Shown: piece after piece, positions 24,906 to 33,801 of the stretch
Position numbering within the stretch: the stretch's first letter is position 1
Layout of the letters: every line of letters begins with the position of its first letter
Assembly (NCBI GenBank): GCA_020850615.1
Contig: JADZEI010000085.1
Span: 1-64,000 of the forward strand
Direction of reading: 5' to 3'
Source of the DNA: Dehalococcoidia bacterium
Lineage (GTDB): Bacteria; Chloroflexota; Dehalococcoidia; Tepidiformales; Tepidiformaceae
DNA: 64,000 nucleotides
Position numbers and translations under genes: made by a program
Notes under the pieces: model-generated
Database searches by the model: none
Told to the model about the DNA's origin: nothing
Seen by the model: only the letters and a program-made list of their open reading frames with translations

Positions 24906-26078
24906 ATGAGTGAGGACTTCACGATCCGCGACCGGGTCGCGATCGCGGGGATCGGCGAGACGACGTACTACCGGCGCGGTGCGGCGCCGGTGAGCGAATT
25001 CGAGCTGACGCTCGAGGCGATCCTGAAGGCGGTCGAGGACGCGGGCCTCGCGGCCACGGATATCGACGGCTTCGCGTCGTATAGCAACGACCGGAACGAC
25101 CCGTCCCGCCTGGCGACGGCGCTGGGGATCAAGGACCTGGCGTTCTCGAACATGTTCTGGGGCGGCGGCGGCGGCGGCGGGAGCGGCGCCGTGGCGAACG
25201 CGGCGGCGGCGATCGTCGCGGGTTACGCGGAGGTGGTGGTGGTGTACCGCGGCCTCGCGCAGGGGCAGTTCGGCCGCTTCGGGCAGGCGGCGCCGCTGAA
25301 GCACGTCTCGTGGCCGATGAGCTACACCGCGCCCTATGGGCTGCTCTCGCCGGCGCAGACCTTTGCGATGCGCGCGAACCGGTTCATGTACGAGCACGGC
25401 GTGAAGCAGGACGCGCTGGCGGCGATAGCCATGGCCTCGTACCACCATGCGCAGTCGAACCCGCGGGCGGTGATGTATGGCCGGCCGCTGAGCCGGGAGG
25501 ACTACGACAACTCGCGCTGGATCGTGGAGCCGTTCCACCTGTTCGATTGCTGCCAGGAGAACGACGGCGCTGCTGCCGTCATCCTCACGAGCGCGGCACG
25601 GGCGCGGGACCTGAAGCAGAAGCCCGCGTACATTCTCGCGGCGTCGCAGGGCTCGGACTTCCGGCAGTCGGCGCCGGCCCACAACGCGCCGGACTACCCG
25701 AGCTCGAACTTCAAAACGGTCGCGAAGCGGCTGTACGCGATGGCGGGCGTTGGGCCGGACGAGGTGGACGTGGCCCAGGTCTACGAGAACTTCACCGGCG
25801 GCGTGATGATGAGCATCGTCGAGCACGGGTTCTGCAAGCCGGACGAGGTGAACGAGTTCTGCACGTTCGAGACGCTGACGGCGCCGAACGGGAAGCTGCC
25901 GATCAACACGAGCGGCGGGAACCTGGCGGAGTGCTACATGCACGGGCTCGAGCTCATCACGGAGGCGGTGCGGCAGGTGCGGGGCACATCGACCTGCCAG
26001 GTGCCGGACGTGAACATCAGCCTGGTCGCATCGGGGCCGATGGTCTCGCCGGTGAGCGACCTCATTCTGCGGGCCTGA
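24906..26078 (+). CDS. Thiolase-like protein, lipid-transfer/aldolase type
   Basis: This 390-residue thiolase-fold protein is of the SCP-x/Ltp class, beginning RDRVAIAGIGETTYYRRG. The position where thiolases carry the nucleophilic Cys is instead a glycine run ending GSGAVAN, so ordinary Claisen chemistry is unlikely. Conserved later motifs include CQENDGAAAVILTS and TSGGNLAECYMHGLELITEAVRQVRG. Paired with a DUF35 gene 11 bp downstream, it resembles Ltp2-ChsH2 retro-aldolases of steroid side-chain breakdown; this is inference. It has AGAGGTG before the ATG and a TAGGAT box near 24859. Confidence 0.8.
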   Translation: MSEDFTIRDRVAIAGIGETTYYRRGAAPVSEFELTLEAILKAVEDAGLAATDIDGFASYSNDRNDPSRLATALGIKDLAFSNMFWGGGGGGGSGAVANAAAAIVAGYAEVVVVYRGLAQGQFGRFGQAAPLKHVSWPMSYTAPYGLLSPAQTFAMRANRFMYEHGVKQDALAAIAMASYHHAQSNPRAVMYGRPLSREDYDNSRWIVEPFHLFDCCQENDGAAAVILTSAARARDLKQKPAYILAASQGSDFRQSAPAHNAPDYPSSNFKTVAKRLYAMAGVGPDEVDVAQVYENFTGGVMMSIVEHGFCKPDEVNEFCTFETLTAPNGKLPINTSGGNLAECYMHGLELITEAVRQVRGTSTCQVPDVNISLVASGPMVSPVSDLILRA

Positions 26079-26089
26079 GGGAGGACGAG

Positions 26090-26542
26090 ATGACCGCGGC
26101 TTCGACAACGGAACGGTACCTGCCGGAGGGGCTCGCCATCCCCGCGGCTTCGCCCGATGGGCTGGACACCGAGTACTGGGCGGCGGTGCGCCGCCACGAG
26201 CTGGTGGTGCAGCGCTGCAACGCCTGCCGGGGCTTCCAGTTCGGCCCGGAGTGGATCTGCCACCAGTGCCGGTCGCTGGACCTGGCCTGGGAGCAGGTGC
26301 AGACGCGCGGGCGGATCTACAGCTGGGAGCGCGTCTGGCACCCGGTGCACCCGGCGCTGAAGAACGGCTGCCCCTACGTGGTGGTGCTGGTCGAGCTCCC
26401 GCAGGCCGGGAACGTGCGCATGGTCGGCAACCTCCTCGGCGACCCGATGCAGCCGATCGTCATCGGCAGCGAAGTCGAGGCGGTGTTCGAAGACCACGTG
26501 GAGGATGAGGTCACGCTGGTGCAGTGGCGCATCGTCAATTGA
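26090..26542 (+). CDS. DUF35 (Zn-ribbon/OB-fold) acyl-CoA-binding protein
   Basis: This 150-residue protein opens with a helix and then has a rubredoxin-like ribbon, CNACRGFQFGPEWICHQC, followed by an OB fold (GRIYSWERVWHPVHPAL, PYVVVLVELPQ, VIGSEVEAVFED). DUF35 proteins partner with thiolase-like or hydratase subunits and are required for their folding and activity on CoA substrates. It follows the thiolase-like gene by 11 bp with GGAGG in that gap. The stop codon lies inside a heptamer repeat. Confidence 0.88.
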   Translation: MTAASTTERYLPEGLAIPAASPDGLDTEYWAAVRRHELVVQRCNACRGFQFGPEWICHQCRSLDLAWEQVQTRGRIYSWERVWHPVHPALKNGCPYVVVLVELPQAGNVRMVGNLLGDPMQPIVIGSEVEAVFEDHVEDEVTLVQWRIVN

Positions 26543-26554
26543 CGATTGTCGATT
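26534..26554. repeat. Heptamer tandem array (3 units)
   Basis: GTCAATT-GACGATT-GTCGATT: three imperfect 7-bp units spanning the stop codon of the DUF35 gene. It is the shortest of four heptamer arrays found between genes here. Confidence 0.5.
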
Positions 26555-26560
26555 AGCCGG

Positions 26561-26935
26561 TCACACCCACTTTGGGTCGCGGTATTCGTCGCGGACGGGG
26601 GAGAAGACGTCGATGGCGATGGTGTCTTCGATGACCTCGACTTCGTGTTCGACGCCGCCGGGGACGCACCAGCTGTCGCCGGCGGTGAGCTCGCGCCAGG
26701 TGTCGCCGAGGCGGAAGCGGAATCGGCCGGAGGCGAGGTAGCCGATCTGTTCGTGGGGGTGGGTGTGCGCCGGGACGTGGCTGCCTGCGGCCATGTGGAG
26801 CTCGTGCAGGCTGGTGTGCGCGCCTTCGTTCAGCGTGCGCCGGACGATGCCGGGGAGCATCTCGACCGGCGTCGCCTCGGCGTTGCAGGCCAGGCAGCCG
26901 GCCGCGCGGAGCTCTTCGAGCGTGGGTTCGGCCAT
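26561..26935 (-). CDS. Cupin domain protein
   Basis: This single-domain cupin has 124 residues. Motif 1 is AAGSHVPAHTHPHEQIGYLASG, with the His and Glu metal ligands, and motif 2 is PGGVEHEVEVIEDT with a further His. An N-terminal extension carries CLAC. The metal and substrate are unknown. The ATG at 26935 has GAGGG 8 nt upstream, overlapping the end of purD, which lies immediately upstream in the same direction; cotranscription with purine genes is likely. Confidence 0.85.
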   Translation of the reverse strand: MAEPTLEELRAAGCLACNAEATPVEMLPGIVRRTLNEGAHTSLHELHMAAGSHVPAHTHPHEQIGYLASGRFRFRLGDTWRELTAGDSWCVPGGVEHEVEVIEDTIAIDVFSPVRDEYRDPKWV

Positions 26936-26945
26936 GGTGTGTCCC

Positions 26946-28223
26946 TCAGTGCGCGCCGCTATCGAGCAGCGCGATGTCCTTGCGGTAGTGCGCGTCCGTG
27001 AAGTGGATGCGCCGGACGTTGTCGTACGCCTTTTCGCGCGCCGCTTCAACGGTGTCGCCGGTGGCAACGACGCAGAGGACGCGGCCCCCGTTCGTGACCA
27101 GGCCGCGGGCGTCCTGCTTCGTCCCCGCCTGGAAGACCTGGACATCGGGGTCGACGGCGTCGATGCCCTCGATGACGTGGCCGAGCTTGTAGGTGGCCGG
27201 GTAGCCGCCGCTCGCCATGACGACGCCGACGGACGGCCGGGGGGACCAGCGGACGTCCACCTCGTGGAGGCGGCCTTCGGCGGCGGCGTGACAGACTTCG
27301 AAAAGGTCGGACTCGAGGCGGACCATGAGCGCCTGGGTCTCGGGGTCGCCCCAGCGGGCGTTGTACTCGATCACGTGGACGCCGCCTTCGGTGACCATGA
27401 GCCCGGGGTAGAGGGTGCCGTTGTAGGGCGCGCCCTCGGCCGCCATGCCGGCGAGGGTGGGCTCGACCACCTGGCGGACGACGTCCGCGGTGAGGGCCGC
27501 GTCGACGCGGGCGGAGGGGCTGTAGACGCCCATGCCGCCGGTGTTGAGGCCGATGTCGCCGTCCTGGGCGGTCTTGTAGTCGCTGATGAAGGGCATGAGG
27601 ACGGCGGTCTTGCCGTCGCAGAAGGCGTGGCAGCTCGTCTCCCAGCCGTAGAGGCGCTGTTCGATGACCACTTCGTCGCCGGCGGCGCCGAAATCACGCC
27701 GAAGCATGGCGATGTCGAGCGCGTTGAGGGCGTCGCGGTGGTCGTTGCAGACGATGACGCCCTTGCCGGCGGCCAGCCCGGAGGCCTTCACGACGAGCGG
27801 CCCATCCGGGAGCGACTCCACGTAACTGCGTGCCTCCGCGTAGGCGCCGAAGGTCGCGTGGCGCGCGGTCGGGATGCCGTGGCGGACCATGAAGTCCTTC
27901 GACCATGCTTTCGAGGATTCGAGACGGGCGGCGGCCTGGGTGGGCCCGTAGCAGAGCACGCCCTGCGCGCGGAGCCGGTCGACCAGCCCGAGGGGCTGCG
28001 GGTCGTCCATCGAGGCGAGGTAGAAGTCGATGCGGAGCTCGGCGGCGGCCTTGCAGATGCCGTCGATGTCCTTCGGCTGGTAAGGGAGGTTGGTTGCGAC
28101 GAGGGCGGTGCCGGCGTTGCCGTTGGCGACGAAGATCTCGTCGACCTTCGGGCTCTGGCGGAGCTTCCAGGCGATGGCGTGTTCGCGGCCGCCGTTGCCG
28201 GCGAGGAGGACGCGTGCGCCCAT
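26946..28223 (-). CDS. purD: Phosphoribosylamine-glycine ligase
   Basis: PurD joins glycine to phosphoribosylamine using ATP, the second step of purine synthesis. The 425-residue protein has the N-terminal GNGGREHAIAWKL loop, the ATP-grasp segment VVKASGLAAGKGVIVC, GGMGVYSP near the active site and YNARWGDPETQ with metal-binding residues. Length is normal. It lies directly after the retropepsin-like gene and downstream of guaA, forming a purine cluster. Confidence 0.95.
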   Translation of the reverse strand: MGARVLLAGNGGREHAIAWKLRQSPKVDEIFVANGNAGTALVATNLPYQPKDIDGICKAAAELRIDFYLASMDDPQPLGLVDRLRAQGVLCYGPTQAAARLESSKAWSKDFMVRHGIPTARHATFGAYAEARSYVESLPDGPLVVKASGLAAGKGVIVCNDHRDALNALDIAMLRRDFGAAGDEVVIEQRLYGWETSCHAFCDGKTAVLMPFISDYKTAQDGDIGLNTGGMGVYSPSARVDAALTADVVRQVVEPTLAGMAAEGAPYNGTLYPGLMVTEGGVHVIEYNARWGDPETQALMVRLESDLFEVCHAAAEGRLHEVDVRWSPRPSVGVVMASGGYPATYKLGHVIEGIDAVDPDVQVFQAGTKQDARGLVTNGGRVLCVVATGDTVEAAREKAYDNVRRIHFTDAHYRKDIALLDSGAH

Positions 28224-28568
28224 CTAGTTCGCCTCCAGTGCGATGAGTTCATGGCGGGTGGGGTGGACCTGGAGATGGAGGTCGGCCAGCGCCTGCGCGC
28301 CAACCAGGCATGCGTCCGCCGGCTCGCCGAATACGACGCGGGTGCGCGCCGTGTGGCCCGAAACGGCAACCGTTGCCCGTCCCGTGCGGCGGCGGTGCAC
28401 CTCGCCGGTGGGGGCGATGACGCGCCAGTCACCGGTCCGGCGGATACCGAGCTCCCGCAGCACCTCAGCGTCGACCACGAGGGGCAGCTCGCCGGATTCG
28501 AGGATGCACTGGACCATCGCCTCGCGGCCGTTCGGCCCGCGGAGCAGGACATCCACGTGGGAACTCAT
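28224..28568 (-). CDS. Retropepsin-like (clan AA) protein with altered active site
   Basis: This 114-residue protein has the single-lobe fold pattern of prokaryotic retropepsin-like aspartic proteases: a strand CILESGELPLVVDAEVLRELGI, then APTGEVHRRRTGRATVAV and a C-terminal CLVGAQALADLHLQVHP. The usual Asp-Thr/Ser-Gly catalytic triplet reads Glu-Ser-Gly (24-26), so it may be inactive or work differently. GAGGAGG precedes the ATG. The stop abuts the purD start, so the two are coupled. The spacer to guaA upstream holds a heptamer array. Confidence 0.65.
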   Translation of the reverse strand: MSSHVDVLLRGPNGREAMVQCILESGELPLVVDAEVLRELGIRRTGDWRVIAPTGEVHRRRTGRATVAVSGHTARTRVVFGEPADACLVGAQALADLHLQVHPTRHELIALEAN

Positions 28569-28594
28569 TCGGCCGCCTCCTCGTGGCTACTCGC

Positions 28595-28622
28595 TAATCG
28601 GCAATCGGCAATCGCCAATCGG
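28595..28622. repeat. Heptamer tandem array (4 units)
   Basis: TAATCGG-CAATCGG-CAATCGC-CAATCGG: four 7-bp units in the 62-bp spacer between guaA and the retropepsin-like gene. The following CAATTCC is a decayed fifth unit. Confidence 0.75.
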
Positions 28623-28630
28623 CAATTCCG

Positions 28631-30244
28631 TTATTCCCATTCTATGGTGCCGGGCGGCTTGGGCGTGATGTCGTAGACGACGCGGTTCACGCCGTGCACT
28701 TCGTTCACGATGCGGTTCGACATGCGGGCGAGGAGCTCGTGCGGGAGGCGCGCCCAGTCCGCCGTCATCGCATCGTCGGCGACGACGGCGCGGATGGCGA
28801 CGGCGTAGCCGTAGGTGCGGAAGTCGCCCATGACGCCGACGGTCTGGGAGTTCGTGAGGACGGCGAAGCTCTGCCAGATGTCGCGGTAGAGGCCGGCCTT
28901 GCGGATCTCGTCCATGACGATGAGGTCGGCGCCGCGGAGGATGTCGAGCTTCTCCTTCGTCACTTCGCCCAGCACGCGGATGGCGAGGCCGGGGCCCGGG
29001 AACGGGTGCCGCCAGACCATCTCTTCCGGCAGGCCGAGGGCTTCGCCGATGCGGCGCACTTCGTCCTTGAACAGGTAGCGCAGGGGCTCGACGAGGCCGA
29101 ACTTCATGTCGGGCGGGAGGCCGCCGACGTTGTGGTGCGTCTTGATCTTCGCGGCGCCCTTGCCGTGGGAGGCGCTCTCGATGACGTCCGGGTAGAGCGT
29201 GCCCTGGCAGAGGAAGCGGGCGTCGGTGATGCTGCGGGCCTCGCGTTCGAAGAGCCGGACGAACGTGTTGCCGATGCGGATGCGCTTCGTCTCGGGGTTC
29301 GTGACCTCGGCGAGGGCGGCAAGGAACTCGTCTTCTGCTTCGACGTGCACGAGGTTCATCTGCATGTTGCGGGTGAACGTCTCGACCACTTCCTCGGCTT
29401 CGCCGGCGCGGAGGAGGCCGTTGTCGACGAAGATGCAGGTGAGCTGGTCGCCGATGGCGCGGTGGACGATGGCGGCGGCGACGGCGCTATCGACGCCGCC
29501 GGACAGGCCGCAGATGACGCGGCCGTCGCCGACCTGGGCGCGGATCGCCTCGACCGCCTCCTCGATGAAGTTGCCGGCGTTCCAGGAGCCATCGGCGCCG
29601 CAGACGCGGTGGACGAAGTTCGCGAGCACTTCCTTGCCGCGCGGCGTGTGCGCGACTTCGGGGTGGAACTGGAGCCCGTAGTAGCCGCGCGAGCGGTCCG
29701 CCATGACGGCGATGGGCGAGTTGTCCGAGTGGGCGGCCGCGGCGAAGCCGGGCGGGAGCTTCTCGAGCCGGTCGCCGTGGCTCATCCAGACGTCGATGTC
29801 GGGCGGGAGTCCTTCGAAGAGCGGGAAGTTGCCGTCGCTCCAGACGGTGGCGGGGCCGTACTCGCGTTCGCGGCCGGGGCCGACGACACCGCCCAGCTGG
29901 TGGGCCATGAGCTGCATCCCGTAGCAGATGCCGAGCACGGGCAGGCCGGATTCCCAGACCCACTCCGGCGCGAGCGGGGCGCCCTCTTCGTACACGGAGT
30001 TCGGGCCGCCCGAGAGGATGATGCCCTTCACGTCCTGGCCGAGCAGGCGGTCGGGCGAGGCATCGAAGGGGAGGAACTCGCAGTAGGTGTTCAGCTCGCG
30101 GACGCGGCGGGCGATGAGCATGCTGAACTGCGAGCCGAAGTCCAGGACGACGATGGTCTGGTGGCCCTTTGCGGGGTCGGGTGCGGAGGCGGTAGCGGGA
30201 GATTCTTCGGTGGTCAGCGTGGGTGGCCCCTGTGTGGCATCCAT
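28631..30244 (-). CDS. guaA: GMP synthase (glutamine-hydrolysing)
   Basis: GuaA amidates XMP to GMP with ATP and glutamine. The 537-residue protein has a class I amidotransferase domain (about 28-215) with nucleophilic Cys in GICYGMQ and the His/Glu pair in QFHPEV. The ATP-pyrophosphatase domain (about 225-410) has SGGVDSAV, and the C-terminal dimerisation domain ends [11 protein letters not shown]. The first 27 residues are an extra, probably disordered Ser/Thr/Pro-rich extension. There is no Shine-Dalgarno sequence; TACTTT lies 5 nt before the ATG, suggesting a leaderless transcript. It is divergent from rpiB. Confidence 0.96.
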   Translation of the reverse strand: MDATQGPPTLTTEESPATASAPDPAKGHQTIVVLDFGSQFSMLIARRVRELNTYCEFLPFDASPDRLLGQDVKGIILSGGPNSVYEEGAPLAPEWVWESGLPVLGICYGMQLMAHQLGGVVGPGREREYGPATVWSDGNFPLFEGLPPDIDVWMSHGDRLEKLPPGFAAAAHSDNSPIAVMADRSRGYYGLQFHPEVAHTPRGKEVLANFVHRVCGADGSWNAGNFIEEAVEAIRAQVGDGRVICGLSGGVDSAVAAAIVHRAIGDQLTCIFVDNGLLRAGEAEEVVETFTRNMQMNLVHVEAEDEFLAALAEVTNPETKRIRIGNTFVRLFEREARSITDARFLCQGTLYPDVIESASHGKGAAKIKTHHNVGGLPPDMKFGLVEPLRYLFKDEVRRIGEALGLPEEMVWRHPFPGPGLAIRVLGEVTKEKLDILRGADLIVMDEIRKAGLYRDIWQSFAVLTNSQTVGVMGDFRTYGYAVAIRAVVADDAMTADWARLPHELLARMSNRIVNEVHGVNRVVYDITPKPPGTIEWE

Positions 30245-30249
30245 GGGTG

Positions 30250-30255
30250 AAAGTA
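30250..30255 (-). promoter_or_regulatory. Leaderless -10 box of guaA
   Basis: TACTTT on the minus strand is followed by CACCC and the guaA ATG at 30244, with no ribosome binding site in between. Transcription would begin at or beside the initiator. Confidence 0.4.
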
Positions 30256-30320
30256 GCACGAAGGGGCGGGGATTGACGATCGGGCGGGCGGGACATTGGG
30301 CGCGCGGCGGTGCGTATGCG

Positions 30321-30348
30321 GACCTTTGACTTTCGACTTGTGACCTTC
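30321..30348. repeat. Heptamer tandem array (4 units)
   Basis: GACCTTT-GACTTTC-GACTTGT-GACCTTC: four imperfect 7-bp units in the 141-bp divergent region between guaA and rpiB, placed where regulators of either gene could bind. Confidence 0.65.
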
Positions 30349-30385
30349 GTGGCGGATACTGGTTCGAGTTGAACGGAGGGCGCGT

Positions 30386-30853
30386 GTGATTATCGCGTTT
30401 GGGGCCGACCACGCCGGCTGGGAACTGAAGCAGGTGCTGGTCGAGGCGGCCGGGGAGCTGGGCCACACCGTGATCGACGTGGGCACGAATGGCCCGGAGA
30501 GCGTGGATTACCCGGACTTCGCCGAGGCCGCGTCGCAGAAGGTCGTCGCCGGCGAGGCGGACCTGGGGGTGGTGATCTGCAGCAACGGCGTGGGGATCAG
30601 CATCACCGCGAACAAGGTGCCAGGTATCCGCTGCGCGCTCTGCCACACGAGCTGGGGCGCCGCCCGGGCACGGCAGCACGCGAATGCGAACATGCTCGCG
30701 CTCGGGGCGTGGGAGATCGGCCGCGGCGTGGCCGTGAGCATCCTCGAAGCCTTCCTCGGGGCGGAGTTCGAAGGCGGCCGGCACGAGCGCCGGGTGGCGA
30801 AGATGATGGACGTTGAGCGCCGCGGCATCGGCGCGGAGAGGACGACAGCGTGA
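30386..30853 (+). CDS. rpiB: Ribose-5-phosphate isomerase B
   Basis: This enzyme interconverts ribose 5-phosphate and ribulose 5-phosphate. The 155-residue protein opens [15 protein letters not shown], has [16 protein letters not shown], and carries the active-site Cys in [16 protein letters not shown] (the family usually has CGTGIG) and [10 protein letters not shown]. The GTG start has GGAGGG 5 nt upstream. The pgk GTG overlaps its stop by 4 bp, making it the head gene of a central-carbon operon. Confidence 0.93.
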   Translation: MIIAFGADHAGWELKQVLVEAAGELGHTVIDVGTNGPESVDYPDFAEAASQKVVAGEADLGVVICSNGVGISITANKVPGIRCALCHTSWGAARARQHANANMLALGAWEIGRGVAVSILEAFLGAEFEGGRHERRVAKMMDVERRGIGAERTTA

Positions 30854-32046
30854 GTGACGTTTCGATTGGCAAGAAGACCGTGCGGGACATCGATGTCCGC
30901 GGCAAGAAGGTGCTCGTCCGCGCGGACCTGAACGTGCCGCTCGCCGATGGCGGCGTCGCGGACGACACGCGCATCCGGGAATCGCTGCCGACGGTGCGGT
31001 ACCTCCAGGAGCAGGGCGCGCACGTCATCCTCTGTTCGCACCTGGGGCGCCCGAAGGGGAAGGACGCCGCGCTCTCGCTGGCGCCGGTCGCGGGGCGGCT
31101 GGGCAACCTCCTTGAGCAGGACGTGGTCTTCGCCGAGGACTGCATCGGCGAGGAAGCGGCGAACGCGGTGGCCCAGGGCGTCTCGCTCGGGCGGGTGGTC
31201 CTGCTGGAGAACCTCCGCTTCTACAAGGAGGAAGAGGCGAACGACCCCGGCTTTGCGCAGCAGCTGGCGAGCCTGGCCGAGGTGTACGTGAACGACGCGT
31301 TTGGCGCGGCGCACCGGGCCCACGCCTCCACCGAGGGCGTCACGCACTACCTCCCGGCGGTCGCGGGCTTCCTCATGGAAAAGGAAGTGCGCTACCTGAG
31401 CGCGCTGGTGGCGAAGCCGCCGAAGCCGTTCGCGGCGGTCATCGGCGGCGCGAAGGTGAGCACGAAGATCCCGGCGATCGAGCACCTGCTGCCGAAGATC
31501 GACATCCTCCTCCTCGGCGGGGGCATGGCGAACACCTTCCTCAAGGCGAAGGGCGTCGATGTGCAGGCGTCGCTGGTGGAGGACGAGCAGGTCGCGGTCG
31601 CGGCGCGCATCCTCCAGGATGCCGAAGCGCGCAGTGTGAGCGTCTACCTGCCGACGGACGTGGTGGTGGCGGACAAGTTCGCCGAGGACGCGACCGCGGA
31701 GACGGTGCCCGCCGAGGCCGTGCCCGCCGGGCGCATGATCCTCGACATCGGCCCGGCCACGGTGCAGGCGTTCGACGCGGCGCTGCGGGTCGCGAACGCG
31801 GTGGTCTGGAACGGGCCGATGGGCGTGTTCGAGATGGAGAAGTTCGCCGCCGGCACGCGGGGCATGGCCCAGTCGCTCGCGAACCTGAAGGCGACGACCG
31901 TGGTGGGCGGCGGCGAGACCGCGCAGGTGGTCGCCGAGCTCGGGCTACACGACAAGTTCACCCACGTCTCCACGGGCGGCGGCGCCTCGCTGGAGATGCT
32001 CGAAGGGCGCGTGCTGCCGGGCGTGGCCGCGCTCCAGGACGCCTGA
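30850..32046 (+). CDS. pgk: Phosphoglycerate kinase
   Basis: PGK transfers phosphate between 1,3-bisphosphoglycerate and ADP. The 398-residue protein shows [19 protein letters not shown], the ENLRFY.EEE segment, [23 protein letters not shown] and the nucleotide-binding [10 protein letters not shown] and VVGGGETA. Length is standard. It starts with GTG in the rpiB stop (GTGA). apgM and tpiA follow two genes later, so the operon covers the lower glycolytic trunk. Confidence 0.97.
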   Translation: MSDVSIGKKTVRDIDVRGKKVLVRADLNVPLADGGVADDTRIRESLPTVRYLQEQGAHVILCSHLGRPKGKDAALSLAPVAGRLGNLLEQDVVFAEDCIGEEAANAVAQGVSLGRVVLLENLRFYKEEEANDPGFAQQLASLAEVYVNDAFGAAHRAHASTEGVTHYLPAVAGFLMEKEVRYLSALVAKPPKPFAAVIGGAKVSTKIPAIEHLLPKIDILLLGGGMANTFLKAKGVDVQASLVEDEQVAVAARILQDAEARSVSVYLPTDVVVADKFAEDATAETVPAEAVPAGRMILDIGPATVQAFDAALRVANAVVWNGPMGVFEMEKFAAGTRGMAQSLANLKATTVVGGGETAQVVAELGLHDKFTHVSTGGGASLEMLEGRVLPGVAALQDA

Positions 32047-32048
32047 GG

Positions 32049-32615
32049 GTGCTATTCGCATTTCGCGGCATCCGGTTCTACCAGCTGATCCTGGCGGTCG
32101 CGGCGCTGGCGACGGGCCTCGGCGCGGTCTTCTCGCTGAAGGCGTTCGTCGACGACCGCGGCGCGCCGTTCATCTTCCTCGCGCTCATCCTGGGCGCGGT
32201 GTTCCTGTTCCTGTTCGGCACGGCGCTGCGGGCGCCGACGTCGTTCGTGGCGGTGGCGGAGGAGCGCACCCGGGTCCGCTATTCGCCGTTCCTGGACCGC
32301 GTGTTCGACAACCGGGAGATCGTGAACGCGGAGCTGGTGCGGCACCCGTGGTGGGGCGGCATGGGCGTCCGCACCATGTTCCGCGGCGACGTGGCACTCG
32401 CGAGCACGTGGGGCGCGGCGGCGCGGATCACGTTCCGGGAGCCGGTGCGCGTCTGGCTCATCCCGCGGCTGATCCCGGTGCGGACGCAGCGGCTCATCGT
32501 CACGGTTCGCAACCCGGAGAAGCTGGTAGAACGATTCCGCCAGGCCACGCCCGCACCTTCGCGGCCGGCCCCAACCGCTCGTAAGATGAGGAACCGTGGA
32601 TTTCGAACTCGCTAA
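32049..32615 (+). CDS. Membrane protein with PH-like domain
   Basis: This 188-residue protein has two hydrophobic helices near the N-terminus (about 10-30 and 40-60) and a soluble beta-rich region (FVAVAEERTRVRYSPFLDRVFDNREI, RLIVTVRNPEKLVERFRQAT, given in parts) reminiscent of bacterial PH-like domains. It starts with GTG 2 bp after pgk and overlaps apgM by 20 bp. Its function is unknown; its place inside a glycolytic operon may be incidental. The C-terminal 20 residues are basic and proline-rich. Confidence 0.65.
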   Translation: MLFAFRGIRFYQLILAVAALATGLGAVFSLKAFVDDRGAPFIFLALILGAVFLFLFGTALRAPTSFVAVAEERTRVRYSPFLDRVFDNREIVNAELVRHPWWGGMGVRTMFRGDVALASTWGAAARITFREPVRVWLIPRLIPVRTQRLIVTVRNPEKLVERFRQATPAPSRPAPTARKMRNRGFRTR

Positions 32616-33798
32616 ACGACTTTCCCAGCCGAACACGACCAAAATCATCCTCTGCGTGATGGATGGCCTTGGCGGATTGCCGCGCGAAGCCACCTGGCGG
32701 AGCGAGATGGAACAGGCGGACATCCCGAACCTGGACCGGCTCGCGAAGCATGCGGAGGTGGGCCTGACGGTGCCGGTGGGCCCGGGCATCACGCCCGGCA
32801 GCGGCCCCGGGCACCTCGCGCTCTTCGGCTACGACCCGTACGTGTACGACATCGGCCGCGGCGTGCTGGAAGCGGTGGGCATCGACTTCGAGCTCGGCCC
32901 GGACGACGTGGCGGCGCGCGGCAATTTCTGCACCCTCGCCGACGACGGCACCATCTCGGACCGGCGCGCCGGGCGCGTGGCGACGGACATCTCGGCGAAG
33001 CTGGTCGAACGGCTGCGGGAGATCAAGCTCGACGGGGCGGAGGTGCTGGTCGAGCCCGTGCGGGAGCACCGGTTCGTGCTGGTGCTGCGCGGCCCCGGGC
33101 TGGGTGACGCAGTGAGTACGACCGACCCGCAGCGCGTGGGCCTGACGCCGATCCCGGCGGCCGGCGCGGACGTGGCCTCGCAGAAGACGGCGGCGCTGGT
33201 CAACGAATTCGTGGCCAAGGCGCACGCGGTCCTGGCCAATGCGGCGCCCGCGAACGGTCTGGTGTTGCGCGGGTTCGCGAAGTACCCGCAGCTGCCGCAG
33301 TTCCCGGAGATCTGGGGGCTGCGCGCGGCGGCGCTGGCGGTGTACCCGATGTACCGCGGGCTGGCGAAGCTCGCGGGGATGAAGGCGCTCGCCTGCCCGG
33401 GCGGCATGGAGGAGCAGATCCGCGTCGTCCGCGAAAAGTGGGACGAGTTCGACTACTTCTTCGTGCACTATAAGAAGACCGACGCGGCGGGCGAGGACGG
33501 CGACTTCGAGCGGAAGTGCCACGCGCTCGCCGAGTTCGACCAGTACGTGCCGGCGCTGCTGGACCTTGGCGCCGACGTGCTCATGATCGCGGGCGACCAT
33601 TCGACGCCGGCGCTGATGGCGGCGCATTCGTGGCACCCGGTGCCGTTCCTGCTGCACTCGCGCTACTGCCGCGAAGGCGGGGCCGAGCACTTTAACGAGC
33701 AGGAGTGCCTGAAGGGCAGCCTGGGCCGCTTCCCCGCGGTCGACGTGATGCCGCTGGCCATGGCCCACGCCATGCGCTTCGAGAAGTACGGAGCCTGA
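32596..33798 (+). CDS. apgM: Cofactor-independent phosphoglycerate mutase, archaeal type
   Basis: This enzyme interconverts 3- and 2-phosphoglycerate without bisphosphoglycerate. The 400-residue alkaline-phosphatase-superfamily protein has the N-terminal metal/Ser region LCVMDGLGGLP, TPGSGPGHLALFGYDP, a central insert domain with FCTLADDGTISDRRAGR and a C-terminal GDHSTPALMAAHSWHPVP metal site. This is the ApgM rather than the GpmI or GpmA type. The GTG at 32596 lies inside the 3' end of the membrane-protein gene. tpiA follows 3 bp later. Confidence 0.93.
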   Translation: MDFELAKRLSQPNTTKIILCVMDGLGGLPREATWRSEMEQADIPNLDRLAKHAEVGLTVPVGPGITPGSGPGHLALFGYDPYVYDIGRGVLEAVGIDFELGPDDVAARGNFCTLADDGTISDRRAGRVATDISAKLVERLREIKLDGAEVLVEPVREHRFVLVLRGPGLGDAVSTTDPQRVGLTPIPAAGADVASQKTAALVNEFVAKAHAVLANAAPANGLVLRGFAKYPQLPQFPEIWGLRAAALAVYPMYRGLAKLAGMKALACPGGMEEQIRVVREKWDEFDYFFVHYKKTDAAGEDGDFERKCHALAEFDQYVPALLDLGADVLMIAGDHSTPALMAAHSWHPVPFLLHSRYCREGGAEHFNEQECLKGSLGRFPAVDVMPLAMAHAMRFEKYGA

Positions 33799-33801
33799 CC
33801 C

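Noticed and set aside
28595-28622. CRISPR-like array
   Set aside because: The units are 7 bp without spacers, so this is a simple tandem repeat.
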